A program made the translations under genes and the position numbers. Source: Chrysochromulina tobinii (taxonomy: Eukaryota > Haptophyta > Prymnesiales > Chrysochromulinaceae). Taken from it: a stretch of 39,483 nt of DNA. The DNA lies in contig JWZX01003236.1 of the NCBI GenBank assembly GCA_001275005.1, positions 1 to 39,483 on the forward strand. Reading direction: 5' to 3'. Positions 23,733 to 32,040 of this stretch are shown here, piece by piece (position 1 is the stretch's first letter; each line of letters opens with the position of its first letter). The notes beneath the pieces were generated by a model. That model was not told the DNA's origin. It was given only the letters and a program-made list of their open reading frames with translations, and ran no database searches.

Positions 23733-25128
23733 ATGCCTCACGGTCACGGAGGCGGTGGTCACCGTGGTGGTGGTTTTGGTGGTGGTGGCGGCGGCGGTCA
23801 TCGTGGCGGTCATCATGGCGGGCCCCACCACGGCGCCCCCCACCACGGGGGCGGTGCTGGCCCTGGCCACCATCCTGGCGGCGGCCATCAAGGCAGAAAC
23901 AACGCGAGCGGCCACAACGCTGGCGGCCATAACGCCGGCGTGGCCGCCGGCGGCCACTACGCTGGCGGGAATACGAAACACGTCACCAACAAGCACGTCA
24001 GTCGCACGGTGGTCAATCGCACTGTGGTGGTCGGAGGCCGCGCTCGGGTGATGGTGCGCCAGCCCGTCGTGGAAGTCGTCGTTGTCGGTGGCTACCGCGG
24101 CGGTTGGGGTTGTCCCATCTATGCGCGGCCATACTGGGCGCGGCCATACTGGGCGCGTCCTCGGATGTATTATTCACGTTGGTGGTGGGACCCGCCGCCG
24201 CCACCAGCATATTATCGGTGCCGTCCATGGTGGGCAGCGCCGCCACTCGAGGCCCCGCCCCCGCCGCAACACCCCAAGGATCGTTGGCGGGAAGGCCCAC
24301 CGCCCAACCCCACAGAGCGGTGGCACGTGGTGCTCTTCGACGCGTCAGGCTGCGGCATGACGAGCCGACTCCACAAGGTCAACGCGCAGAGCGTCTTCTC
24401 ATCTCAGGTGCCGCTCGATAAGGTGACGGTCGACTTTCGACTCTGGGCGGCACCTCTTCAGGATCTCACCTCAAAATCTCCCACGAACGCGCCGCCACCG
24501 GAGTGCCCGCCCCCGCCGCGTCGGCACGATGGAACGTCATCCTGGAACTTCGAGACACAGCTGCCCATGGCGTTTGCGAGCCCGCTGGGCCCGCGCAGCT
24601 TTGGAGAGGTTGCGGCAGCGATCGTGCTGTACAATGCGGCGGATCGTACGAGCTATACGACGGCGATGGCGTGCGTCAAGGCGGCGCGCGATGCCCGATG
24701 CGGCGGGCGTCGACGGCGACGAGATCTGCACGGTAGTCGTTGGCATCGAAGCGAGTGTAGCTAGCGCGGACCCAGTGACCTACCAGGAGGGGCGCGCTTT
24801 CGCCGAGGATCAAGGGGTGGGCCTCTTCTTCGAGACAGCCCTTGCAACTTCCGCAGACGACACGCGTCTCCTCGTGAGCGTCGGAGAGCACCTGTACGCC
24901 CGGGCTGTCTCGCGCCGTGAAAAGGAGCAAGCCAGGGAGCAGGCGCTTATGATGCTCGCCGATGCAATGGAGGTCGGCTGGTTTGAGCGTGTCGAGCTTG
25001 AGAAGCTCGAGGAGGCGCTCGAGGCGGCGATCATGGCGGGCGTCGATGAGGATGCCCTCAAGCCCGCCCAGGAGAAGCTCGCGGAGCTCAAGGCTCCTCC
25101 GTGGTACTCGTGCACCCATACGCGGTGA
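23733..25128 (+). CDS. Gly/His-rich protein with degenerate Rab-like GTPase domain (one frame break)
   Basis: From the ATG at 23733, about 464 residues if one base near 24693 is skipped. Residues 1-80 are Gly/His repeats (GGGHRGGG, HHGGPHHG), followed by a Val-rich block, an aromatic tandem repeat ARPYWARPYWARP and Pro-rich linkers. From ~195 a Ras-superfamily-like domain can be traced: WHVVLFDASGCGMTSRL in place of the P-loop with Met209 where Lys should be; RSFGEVAAAIVLYNAADRTSY resembling the Rab beta4-alpha3 region; then, after the frame break, CTVVVGIEAS where GNKxD is expected, and GVGLFFETALATSADD in place of FFETSAKT. Key nucleotide-binding residues (P-loop Lys, NKxD Asn/Lys/Asp) are absent, so it is probably a pseudo-GTPase or a decaying gene. 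There is no C-terminal prenylation motif. The frame break sits at GAT-G-CCC-GAT, the same pattern as in the DEX1-like gene. Confidence 0.6.
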
Positions 25129-25242
25129 CGATCATTGTAGTGGTCGTGTACTCGAGTGTTCGCCAGTCCGTCCGTTGTTCCTTGCGTTGTTCCGGGCGGG
25201 GTCGACGGGCGGGGATTGGGCGTTCGGGCCCCCAGGCCCCCA

Positions 25243-25278
25243 GGGGGGTTGGGTAGGGGTTGGGGTCGAGGGTTGGGG
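25243..25278 (+). other. Putative G-quadruplex motif
   Basis: Six runs of three or more G (25243-25248, 25251-25253, 25256-25259, 25262-25265, 25270-25272, 25275-25278) separated by 2-4 nt satisfy the usual G-quadruplex pattern more than once. The spacing words GGTTGGG and GGTTGGGG look telomere-like but are not a regular array. Confidence 0.65.
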
Positions 25279-25350
25279 CCACATGGTTGGGGCGGCGGAG
25301 CCGTTCCTGAGAGATGGAGGATCAGGGGGCGGGCGAGAGGTGCGGGCGCC

Positions 25351-25464
25351 GGGCCGGCTCGTGACTGATGTTGAGAGGCTGCGTCACACGGTCTGCGGCC
25401 TCTCAACATCAATCACCGTGCGGCCCCAGACCATGTTGCATGGTCTGACATGCCGCGATGTCAG
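25351..25464. repeat. Cluster of three inverted repeats (possible structured RNA)
   Basis: Hairpin 1: arms GTGACTGATGTTGAGAGGC (25361-25379) and GCCTCTCAACATCAATCAC (25398-25416), 18 of 19 paired with an 18-nt loop, extended by GGGCCG/CGGCCC (25351-25356 / 25421-25426) beyond a 4x4 internal loop. Hairpin 2: CAGACCATG-TTG-CATGGTCTG (25427-25447), perfect. Hairpin 3: CTGACAT (25445-25451) and ATGTCAG (25458-25464). It could be a noncoding RNA precursor, a structured leader of the next gene or a small inverted-repeat element. Confidence 0.6.
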
Positions 25465-25598
25465 TCAGTCAATCTGTCAATCAGGCAGTCTGTCTGTTAG
25501 TTTCCCCGGTCAAACATGGTTCCTGGACGTGGGTGTCGAGCTTCTATCTTTTGGCTGTGAATGTGAACACAATCTCGCTTACCCCGGCGTACTTCCCA

Positions 25599-26159
25599 AT
25601 GTCGCTGCGCATCGGCCTCACATATCGTCTCGCCTTCCTGGCAACGGCAGTGGCAATCGCGCCGTCAGAGCCGTTTGCGTCTCTGCCCCCCGCACCGTCG
25701 AGGCCATATGCGTTAGGGCGGAGCATGTCTCGTACGTCGATTCTCAAGCAGGCCTTGGGACTGCTGCTCCTTCCGAGCACAGCGAGTGCTGCTGAGAAGA
25801 AGCCCAATGTGAAAGATGTGGTGGCGCAGCTGGAGGCAAGCACGCCCAAGGAGGAGCGCAATGCAGCTGGTGATAAGGCCGACCACTTCCCAAAGATCGC
25901 TTTCGAAGGATCGCAGGGGCAGGGAAAGAAGATCGTCTTCACAGTGCCCCACGAGAACCTATCTCCGCCAGGCTTCTCATACATTGAATACATGTGGATC
26001 AAAGATGAGAGCAGTGGCGACATCTTGACCGCCAAGAAATTCACCCAATCCGATCCAAACCTGGTGATCACGGCTTACGGAAACAGCGGGCAGAAGTTGA
26101 CAGCGGCTTCGAAAGACAACAAATTTGGGATATGGGAAGGAACGTTTCTCGTGCCGTGA
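25599..26159 (+). CDS. Superoxide-reductase-fold protein, probable thylakoid lumen, metal ligands lost
   Basis: 186 residues from ATG 25599. Targeting appears three-part: signal peptide (LAFLATAVAIAPSEPFA), a Ser/Pro/Arg transit-like stretch (30-45), and a second hydrophobic segment with an AxA site (LGLLLLPSTASA) typical of lumenal proteins. The mature part follows the desulfoferrodoxin/superoxide-reductase pattern: ADHFPKIAF for the first His strand, VPHEN..SYIEYMWIKDE for VpHPM..HYIEWIEL, and KDNKFGIWEG for YCNLHGLWK. In this alignment His96 and His118 are kept, but the third His is Ser127, the iron-ligand Cys is Asp173 and the last His is Phe176. It is therefore unlikely to be an active superoxide reductase and may use the Ig-like fold for another role. 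An independent lumenal family is the alternative. Confidence 0.65.
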   Translation: MSLRIGLTYRLAFLATAVAIAPSEPFASLPPAPSRPYALGRSMSRTSILKQALGLLLLPSTASAAEKKPNVKDVVAQLEASTPKEERNAAGDKADHFPKIAFEGSQGQGKKIVFTVPHENLSPPGFSYIEYMWIKDESSGDILTAKKFTQSDPNLVITAYGNSGQKLTAASKDNKFGIWEGTFLVP

Positions 26160-26447
26160 GGACTCAATCGCACGTTCTATTCCAATCCTGCAGTTGGATT
26201 ATGCACAGCTCGCATATCCATGGCGAGGGGATAATATCATGGCCCTTTGAAATTATTTTCCTTGAGGCTTGAGCTCCTGTGATTGTTAAATAGAGGCCGC
26301 GTCGACCGCTGCTTACCAGTACAGTAGTACATGAAGTGCTTGCGTACGCCTTGTAGAGCCTAGAAGAGTGCGTCATCGAGCGGTAACGCACCGGATAATT
26401 GGACGCGAGATGACGAAACGCGCTGCGGTGCACACTTGTGCGCGGGT

Positions 26448-27329
26448 ATGATGTCGTCATTTCTGCTTTGCATCGTCCATGGCATCGTCGTGCCACGCCG
26501 CCAACTGCTGCACGTGGTAGGCGCATCGTGCACCGGCCTCCTCGTGGTGCCGCATCGGAAATGCCTTGCACTCACCGTTGATCCGTCGCTCACAGATGAA
26601 GACGGTCTGTTCGTTGTGGACCCTAGAAAGGCGTTGGCCGGCCTCACGGATCCAGATTCAGAGCCGGTGGGTGCATACAGCACCATCTCTGCCGCGCTTA
26701 GTGTAGCGCCGCGCGATGCGACCGTCATCGTGCGACCAGGCATGTACACTGAGCAAGTTATCATCACGCGGCCAGTGAAGCTACTTGCGGATGCCGGTGC
26801 TGTTCTGACCTGGAAGACGGACCGACCATATGAGCACGCGCTGACAGTTTCGCTGGTCGAAGGCGGCGAGCATGATCATGTGCTCATATCTGGGCTCTCC
26901 ATCAATCACCACTCCAGATCCGTTGCACAGAACTATGCAGTCTTCGTCCCGGTGCCGTCATCGGCCGAGGCCGACCGCGTGCGCATCCTGCTGAAGCAGT
27001 GCGACATAACGAGCAGCAGCGGCAGTGGAGTGGGTGTTGAGGGCGGCGATGTGTCGCTCGAGCAATGTCGGGTCACTGCATGCCAGAATCACGGAATCAT
27101 CTATGTTGGCAGCTCGGCGCGCGGTGTGGTTGAGAAGAGCTCAGTCGAGAAGTGCAAGCTCAACGGCATACTCCTCCGGGATGGCGCGTCGCCCTTGCTT
27201 CGGAGCAACCGTCTTGCAGGAAACGCGCAGTACGGCATCGCACTCTTCGACTGCCGCGGCGTGCTCGAGGGGAACGACCTGAGCGGCAACGGCAAAGGCG
27301 GTGTGAGCGGGGAGTGTGACTTGGACTGA
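26448..27329 (+). CDS. Right-handed beta-helix (pectin-lyase-like) repeat protein
   Basis: 293 residues from ATG 26448 (a second ATG follows directly at 26451). After a partly hydrophobic N-terminus, YSTISAALSVAPRDATVIVRPGMYTEQVIITRPVKLL is the typical entry coil of F-box11/CASH-type or pectin-esterase-like parallel beta-helices (expected: a row of small residues then VxPGxYxExVxI). Coils follow every ~22 residues: VLISGLSINHH, ILLKQCDITSSSGSGVGVEGG, VSLEQCRVTACQNHGIIYVG, GVVEKSSVEKCKLNGILLRDG, PLLRSNRLAGNAQYGIALFD and GVLEGNDLSGNGKGGV. No pectate-lyase catalytic residues stand out, so sugar binding or scaffolding is as likely as enzymatic action. Localisation is uncertain; the N-terminus may be a signal or transit peptide. 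Confidence 0.75.
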   Translation: MMSSFLLCIVHGIVVPRRQLLHVVGASCTGLLVVPHRKCLALTVDPSLTDEDGLFVVDPRKALAGLTDPDSEPVGAYSTISAALSVAPRDATVIVRPGMYTEQVIITRPVKLLADAGAVLTWKTDRPYEHALTVSLVEGGEHDHVLISGLSINHHSRSVAQNYAVFVPVPSSAEADRVRILLKQCDITSSSGSGVGVEGGDVSLEQCRVTACQNHGIIYVGSSARGVVEKSSVEKCKLNGILLRDGASPLLRSNRLAGNAQYGIALFDCRGVLEGNDLSGNGKGGVSGECDLD

Positions 27330-27650
27330 GACCCTCTGGAGCGCCACCTCATTCGACACCGGCGCGCACGCCTAAAGCCATCTCGCCACTACTGGTAAGC
27401 TGGGGGCCAACCTGCTGGACGGCTTGCTCGTGGTTACACATCATCAACGCTCATCATCAACGCTACCACGTTAATGCAGCACCGCCGGTTATTACCAGGG
27501 CCCTGGTGTTTTTTGAACTTGAACTTGAACTTGAACTTGAACTTTTTTATATAACCGTTACATGTACAACCTGGACTTGTGAGAAGTTTCGTCGTGAGGA
27601 GCAAAGTCGCGGCGGCCGCCGCCGCCGCCGCCGCCGCCTCGGCCAGCGTG
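27330..27650. promoter_or_regulatory. Promoter region of the sialidase gene with simple repeats
   Basis: 321 bp. It contains two perfect tandem copies of CATCATCAACGCT (27439-27464), five tandem copies of GAACTT (27515-27544) directly followed by a T-run and TTATATAA (27547-27554), which is a plausible TATA box ~97 bp before the ATG, and a GCC/GCG trinucleotide run (about 27608-27644). The trinucleotide run is in frame with the sialidase but upstream of its first ATG. Confidence 0.6.
27515..27544 (+). repeat. Hexanucleotide microsatellite (GAACTT)5
   Basis: Five perfect tandem copies of GAACTT abutting a T-run and a TATA-like TTATATAA upstream of the sialidase. Copy number is likely to vary between strains. 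Confidence 0.9.
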
Positions 27651-29531
27651 ATGAGTCTAACCGACCTAGAGCTGAGCCCGCGGAAATCTCTGACCCCGGA
27701 GGATCTCAAAAATATGAACTGGTCCTCCCAGGTCACGGGTGCGCGCACGCAGCACCGGCGGCAGCCGAGCTACACGCGGGCGGTCACGGCAATCCTCTCT
27801 CCGCCAGGGGCCGTGGGCGCGCCCACGGCGGAGCCGCCATTCATGCGCCACATCACGTCGCGCACGTCTCTGCTCGAGCTCGATCTCGATATGATGGGGA
27901 GCAGAGATAACCTTAGCTTATTGCAGACCAGCGGCTCTGTGCTACTCAATGACGCCATCCTCATGGGCAACGAGGGCCACCTCGGCCATGCGTCCCACCT
28001 CGATAAAAAGAGTTCGAGCCGGCGAACAACCGAAGCATCCGACTCACGGGACCAATCGGCCGGTGAGCAATCGGAGTCCGAGCATGTCCACCAGCCGCGC
28101 GACGACCACCACCACGCGCCACGCCGCTTCACGCTTGCGCATCTGATGCACCTGGACTCGGTGTGCTGGTGGCTGTTCACCGCACGGAGGCGCGCACAGC
28201 TGATCGATGGGAACAACCCGTACGCATTCTGGTGGCTCTCATGCGGGCGGCTCGTGCTTGCCTCGGCCATGCTCTTCGGGCTCCTAGCCGGTTTGATCGC
28301 CGTACTGGTACCGTGCGCGGTGTTCACAGAAGCGGAGCGCAACTTTTGCTACAGCATCGTGTCTAAGGTCAACCGGCACACGAACTGCGGCGTCGATTGG
28401 TCACTGCCGCTCACGGAGGAGCAGGCGCAGCGCGCGATCTCGTGCGACCACGAGCAGTGCGACGAGCCGCGCCGAGGTGACCCGGTCGCGGTCTTCTGGG
28501 CGGGATACAATGATACCGCATGCTTCCGAATCCCGACTGTGATCACGTCTCACACGGGCACGCTGCTCGCGTTCGCCGAGGCGCGGCTCACCTCGTGCAG
28601 CGACGACACGGACCACAAGCTCGTGCTGCGCCGGAGCCTCGACGGCGGCACCACTTGGGGTGACCTCATCGTCGCCGTCGACGGCATCGTGCCGTGCGAG
28701 GGCTGCCCTGCCTCCGTGTCCAACGCCAATCCAGTCGCCGTGTGGCTGCAGGGAGGCCGCGCGGCGATCCTGCTCCACTTCAACACGCTGAACAATCCGA
28801 CGCAGCTCGTGCACGGCGTCGCGATGCAGATCTGGAGCTTCGACGACGGTCTCACGTGGGAGGGAGCCTCTGTCCTCACGTACCCACCCGTGCACAACAT
28901 CGGAGGCCTCATCGGCCCATCTGTCGGGTTGCAGGCGGATGACGGCACCATCTTCTTCTCGGCGCGCCAGCCCGAGCGAGGCACTTTCCTCTACTGGTCG
29001 AGTGATTTTGGTGCGTCGTGGCGCGCCTCAGAGCTGGTCCCCACAGACGAGTTCGGTCTTGATGAGTGCTCGATAGCGTGGCTGCGCAATTCGAGCGACG
29101 GCGAGATTCTGATGAATTGTCGCACGCGACTCAACGAGCGCGCGCTGATGACGTGGACAGCCGACGGGCTGCCCGGGCGCGTGACCTACCCCGGGTTGAC
29201 TGATGAAAACTGCCAGGGCTCGCTGCTCAACGCGGGCGGCGCCCATTTCCTCTCGCACATCAACAGCCGTTGGGAGCGCGCACACTTGCAGATCCACCGC
29301 TCGACAGACGGAGGGAAGAACTGGACAGAGGTGCGCAAGGTGCGCCGTGGCGCAGCGGCGTACTCGCAGCTCATCGAGCTTGGCGCCGCGCCCAGAGGTG
29401 GTGGCATACGCTTGGGCATCATCTTCGAGGGCGGCACTTGGTGTCCGTACGAGGTCATCGGCTTCTGGCAGTTCACGTTCAGGGAATCGGCGGCTCGGCG
29501 CACTGCGCTTTCGGTGGACTCACCAGCCTGA
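27651..29531 (+). CDS. Membrane-anchored exo-alpha-sialidase (GH33-like)
   Basis: 626 residues from the first in-frame ATG (27651). The N-terminal ~190 residues are disordered and rich in Ser, Arg and His, followed by one membrane helix (LVLASAMLFGLLAGLIAVLVPCAVF), giving a type II topology. The lumenal/extracellular part is a six-bladed sialidase: FRIP motif in NDTACFRIPTVI carrying the first Arg of the triad, FAEARL, and four Asp boxes SLDGGTTW, SFDDGLTW, SSDFGASW and STDGGKNW. The end IRLGIIFEGG..CPYEVIGFWQFT matches the last strands with the Glu/Tyr nucleophile region. It probably releases terminal sialic acid or KDN from glycoconjugates in the Golgi or at the surface. Two glycosyltransferase genes lie just downstream. 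Confidence 0.9.
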   Translation: MSLTDLELSPRKSLTPEDLKNMNWSSQVTGARTQHRRQPSYTRAVTAILSPPGAVGAPTAEPPFMRHITSRTSLLELDLDMMGSRDNLSLLQTSGSVLLNDAILMGNEGHLGHASHLDKKSSSRRTTEASDSRDQSAGEQSESEHVHQPRDDHHHAPRRFTLAHLMHLDSVCWWLFTARRRAQLIDGNNPYAFWWLSCGRLVLASAMLFGLLAGLIAVLVPCAVFTEAERNFCYSIVSKVNRHTNCGVDWSLPLTEEQAQRAISCDHEQCDEPRRGDPVAVFWAGYNDTACFRIPTVITSHTGTLLAFAEARLTSCSDDTDHKLVLRRSLDGGTTWGDLIVAVDGIVPCEGCPASVSNANPVAVWLQGGRAAILLHFNTLNNPTQLVHGVAMQIWSFDDGLTWEGASVLTYPPVHNIGGLIGPSVGLQADDGTIFFSARQPERGTFLYWSSDFGASWRASELVPTDEFGLDECSIAWLRNSSDGEILMNCRTRLNERALMTWTADGLPGRVTYPGLTDENCQGSLLNAGGAHFLSHINSRWERAHLQIHRSTDGGKNWTEVRKVRRGAAAYSQLIELGAAPRGGGIRLGIIFEGGTWCPYEVIGFWQFTFRESAARRTALSVDSPA

Positions 29532-30458
29532 GTCACAAGGCGTGCACACCACGTACTTCGGCTACCTCGGGCCATCGCATCTTGATTCTTGACTTGCGCC
29601 TTTGTGTAACTATGCCGCTCCGGCTGTTAATCACGGGCCCTGGCGTGTATGGGTCGGGTGTTTCTCGCCTGTCTGAGCGTCTGTGCGAAGCGTGTGTATG
29701 TCATGGTGCTGATTGGCCTGTTTGGCCTGAGTGTGCAGAGTGTGTTTAGCCAATAGTAAAAAGTTATCCGCGGACGCGACCGGTACGAACCGATGCGATG
29801 CGGCGGCGCGGCGTTCGCGACGACGGGTCGGCTGGGTCGTGTGGCGGTGTGGCGTGTGCGGTCGAGGTCCGGTCCGACGGGTCGAGGGTAACCGCTGCGC
29901 GCGCTACGCTGACGCCGCTCGCCGCAGCGCACGCCGCAGCACCGCCCAGCCCGCCGCATTGCCGCACATGTACCCCCGGCCCCTCGGGCTGGCCGGCGCG
30001 CCGCTAGCCGGCTACGCGGCGGGCCGAAATGGGACGTTTTTTCGCAACGGAAGTGCTGACGGCTGTCGGAAACCCCGCGGCGTCCCGGCCCGGGACGCGG
30101 ACTCAACCGACTCATTCACTTATCACTATACCGTACACGATGTGCTCTTCGTATGAGCTACGATCTAAACAGTTTGGAGCGATTCCCTTGTATGCGGTAG
30201 TCGCTAGTTCCGGCTGCGCACACGCACTACTGTAACCGTATGTAATGCGCTAACGCCTTCCCAGGGCCTTCCCCGGCGCGGAGTCGGGAGTGTTGAGACC
30301 ACAGGAGCGAACGGCCCGGGGCGGCCCTACTGTTTCGCTACGTGTTGACCTCCATCTCTTTCTCTCGGTCTGACCGTCTCAAAACGTGCAGGCGCGGTAG
30401 AAGGACATCTGCATCTGCTGAAGGTCGCTCTGGCTCCCCTGGCGGCACAGGCGGCTGT
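29532..30458. other. Long convergent intergenic region, very GC-rich
   Basis: 927 bp between the 3' ends of the sialidase and exostosin genes. The middle (about 29790-30080) is CG-dinucleotide-rich. Open frames here (for example 29731-30156) are Arg/Ala-rich and unrecognised, as expected of random high-GC sequence. I looked for tRNA, 5S and other RNA signatures and saw none. Confidence 0.5.
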
Positions 30459-31553
30459 TTAGCAGGCAAACAGCACCGCCCGCCTGAGCACCTGGACTGC
30501 TGAGAGGTCCTCGCGCAGCCTGCGCAGCGCTTCGCAGCGCTGCGCCTGATGGCGCTGCTTCTCCTCAGTCAGCCACGCCGCCACGTCAGCAGCAGATGCC
30601 GCCAAAAACTCGTCCACACTGACCACGAGGGTGGCATGGCTCCAATGGCGCGATCGTGGCACGAGGAGCCCTTCCGACGTGGTGATCACGACCGGCGTGC
30701 AAAGCGCGGCGATGGCATCAAAGAGGCGGGAGGACTCGGGAGAGTCACCCTCAGGCACGAAGCAGAAATCAGCACTGTGCATCAGCGCCGCCATTGCTGG
30801 CTTCGCCGGCACGCGCTCGTGGCGCGAACCGTAGAAGAAGCCATTGACGCAGGTGCCATTCACCCCACAGTTTGACCCGTCCGCGCGCCGCTCCGTTCGT
30901 CTGACCTCAAACAGGCTCGGCGTGGCGAGCGAGAAGTTTGCAATCCTCTGGCGCACGGCTGTCGACTGCGCTCGGCCCGTCGTCGTGCTACCGGCAAACA
31001 CGGCAAGGGTGGTGCCGCCGCTGCACGACGACGAGTGACTCGAAAGCGATGGCGGCGAATGATAAGGTGCGATTATGTGGCGATACGAGGTGCTTAGTGG
31101 CGGCGGGCGCCTCGCCGTCGAGAGCGTTATGACGCTCCGCGAGTGGTTGAGAAGCAAATCGAAGAGCGTCGTCCTGTAAGCAGTGCGCTGCATGACGCAG
31201 GTGCATGTCAACAGGTGGGAACCCGCCGAAAAGTTGACCTGGGTTCGGAGCATGGTCACCATCTGTTCTATGCGTTGATCGTGGCTGGTGCCTGAGCACG
31301 CACCCGCCTGAAGGCTCACTATGGGGACCATCGGCAGCACGAAGACAGATGCTTCGCTCGGCCGCTCGGCGCGCAAGCTGAAGAGCGGCCCTTCAGTGGA
31401 CGTGAGCGCTTCCAATACATCGAGCTCAAAGAGAAATTGCGTCCGGGACAGCTCTTGAACAACTGATGACTGGTTCAGGAAGCATCGCCTGATCTCCTGT
31501 GCTTGCTGCAGCAGTGCAGGATAGACGTAGAAACGGGGCGGCACGTCGGCCAT
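30459..31553 (-). CDS. Exostosin-family (GT47-like) glycosyltransferase
   Basis: 364 residues from the ATG at 31553. The wording FYVYPALLQQA near the start and ADFCFVPEGDSPESSRLFDAIAALCTPVVI near 270-300 are exostosin hallmarks; the latter contains the conserved G(D/E)xxxSxRxxDA-xxxxCxPVxI nucleotide-sugar region. Between them is a Ser-rich stretch and LAVFAGSTTTGRAQSTAVRQRI, equivalent to the F-x-G motif strand. Family members polymerise or decorate surface polysaccharides in the Golgi (heparan, xyloglucan, arabinan). The N-terminus begins almost at the domain, with no membrane anchor, so an upstream exon in 31554-32040 or a soluble form is possible. The long spacer is shorter than in animal EXT proteins. 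It diverges from the GT25-like gene. Confidence 0.82.
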   Translation of the reverse strand: MADVPPRFYVYPALLQQAQEIRRCFLNQSSVVQELSRTQFLFELDVLEALTSTEGPLFSLRAERPSEASVFVLPMVPIVSLQAGACSGTSHDQRIEQMVTMLRTQVNFSAGSHLLTCTCVMQRTAYRTTLFDLLLNHSRSVITLSTARRPPPLSTSYRHIIAPYHSPPSLSSHSSSCSGGTTLAVFAGSTTTGRAQSTAVRQRIANFSLATPSLFEVRRTERRADGSNCGVNGTCVNGFFYGSRHERVPAKPAMAALMHSADFCFVPEGDSPESSRLFDAIAALCTPVVITTSEGLLVPRSRHWSHATLVVSVDEFLAASAADVAAWLTEEKQRHQAQRCEALRRLREDLSAVQVLRRAVLFAC

Positions 31554-32040
31554 CGCCCCATTTTAGGCTTCTTCATTCACAACACACCAACACGCACAGA
31601 GGCTTCTTCACACGATGCATTATGAATATTCATATTCATATTCATATTCATACCGGGTACACACGAATTATCCACACCAACACCAACACGTACTGTACAA
31701 CGACTTCAAAAACACCCACCACGCACACTTCACGTTCACGCTACAAATGTATTTTGCCATCTCGGCAAGAGACACCCACACAGATTTGACCGGTCCGCGG
31801 TCCCGTGGAGAAACACCGTGGGTGGCGCAGGCACCACACGTACGATTGTCTTGATATCGCCGCGGGACGCACCGTTTCACGAAGCCGCGCCTAATTGCCG
31901 CGACCAAGACCCGTGTCGTCGCGTACCGGTAGGTTGCATGCAAAACGGAGCGTGTTGCAAGTTTCGTTTTTCTCAACTCCTTCGGTACCGTAGTCTCCCC
32001 TCATGCCCTGGGTCACAGAGACCACACAGAGCTCGTCAGG
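31554..32040. promoter_or_regulatory. Divergent promoter region (exostosin / GT25-like)
   Basis: 487 bp, less GC-rich than its flanks. It contains four ATTCAT units (31628-31651) overlapping a 12-bp palindrome ATGAATATTCAT (31622-31633), and CAACAC-rich simple sequence (31677-31690). It could hide a short membrane-anchor exon for the exostosin, but I could not define one. Confidence 0.5.

Larger units (their letters stand above)
25129..25598. other. Structured intergenic region: G-tract block and hairpins
   Basis: 470 bp between the pseudo-GTPase gene and the SOR-fold gene. It contains a G-quadruplex-prone block (25243-25278), a strong hairpin (25351-25426) and two smaller adjoining inverted repeats (25427-25447 and 25445-25464), then a CAGTC/CTGTC-rich stretch. 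The frame running through from 25458 gives no recognisable protein until the ATG at 25599. Confidence 0.6.

Noticed and set aside
24671-24736. A small GT-AG intron explaining the frame break in the Rab-like gene
   Set aside because: The only pair I found with a frame-restoring length (24675-24723, 49 nt) would delete part of the conserved helix and make the loop too short for a Rab-like fold.
27579-27650. Polyalanine N-terminal extension of the sialidase
   Set aside because: It would start at a GTG; the first ATG in frame is 27651, so the GCC run is better seen as leader sequence.
29731-30156. Possible small gene in the long intergenic region
   Set aside because: Arg/Ala-rich composition expected of random GC-rich sequence; no domain, and the opposite strand is equally open.
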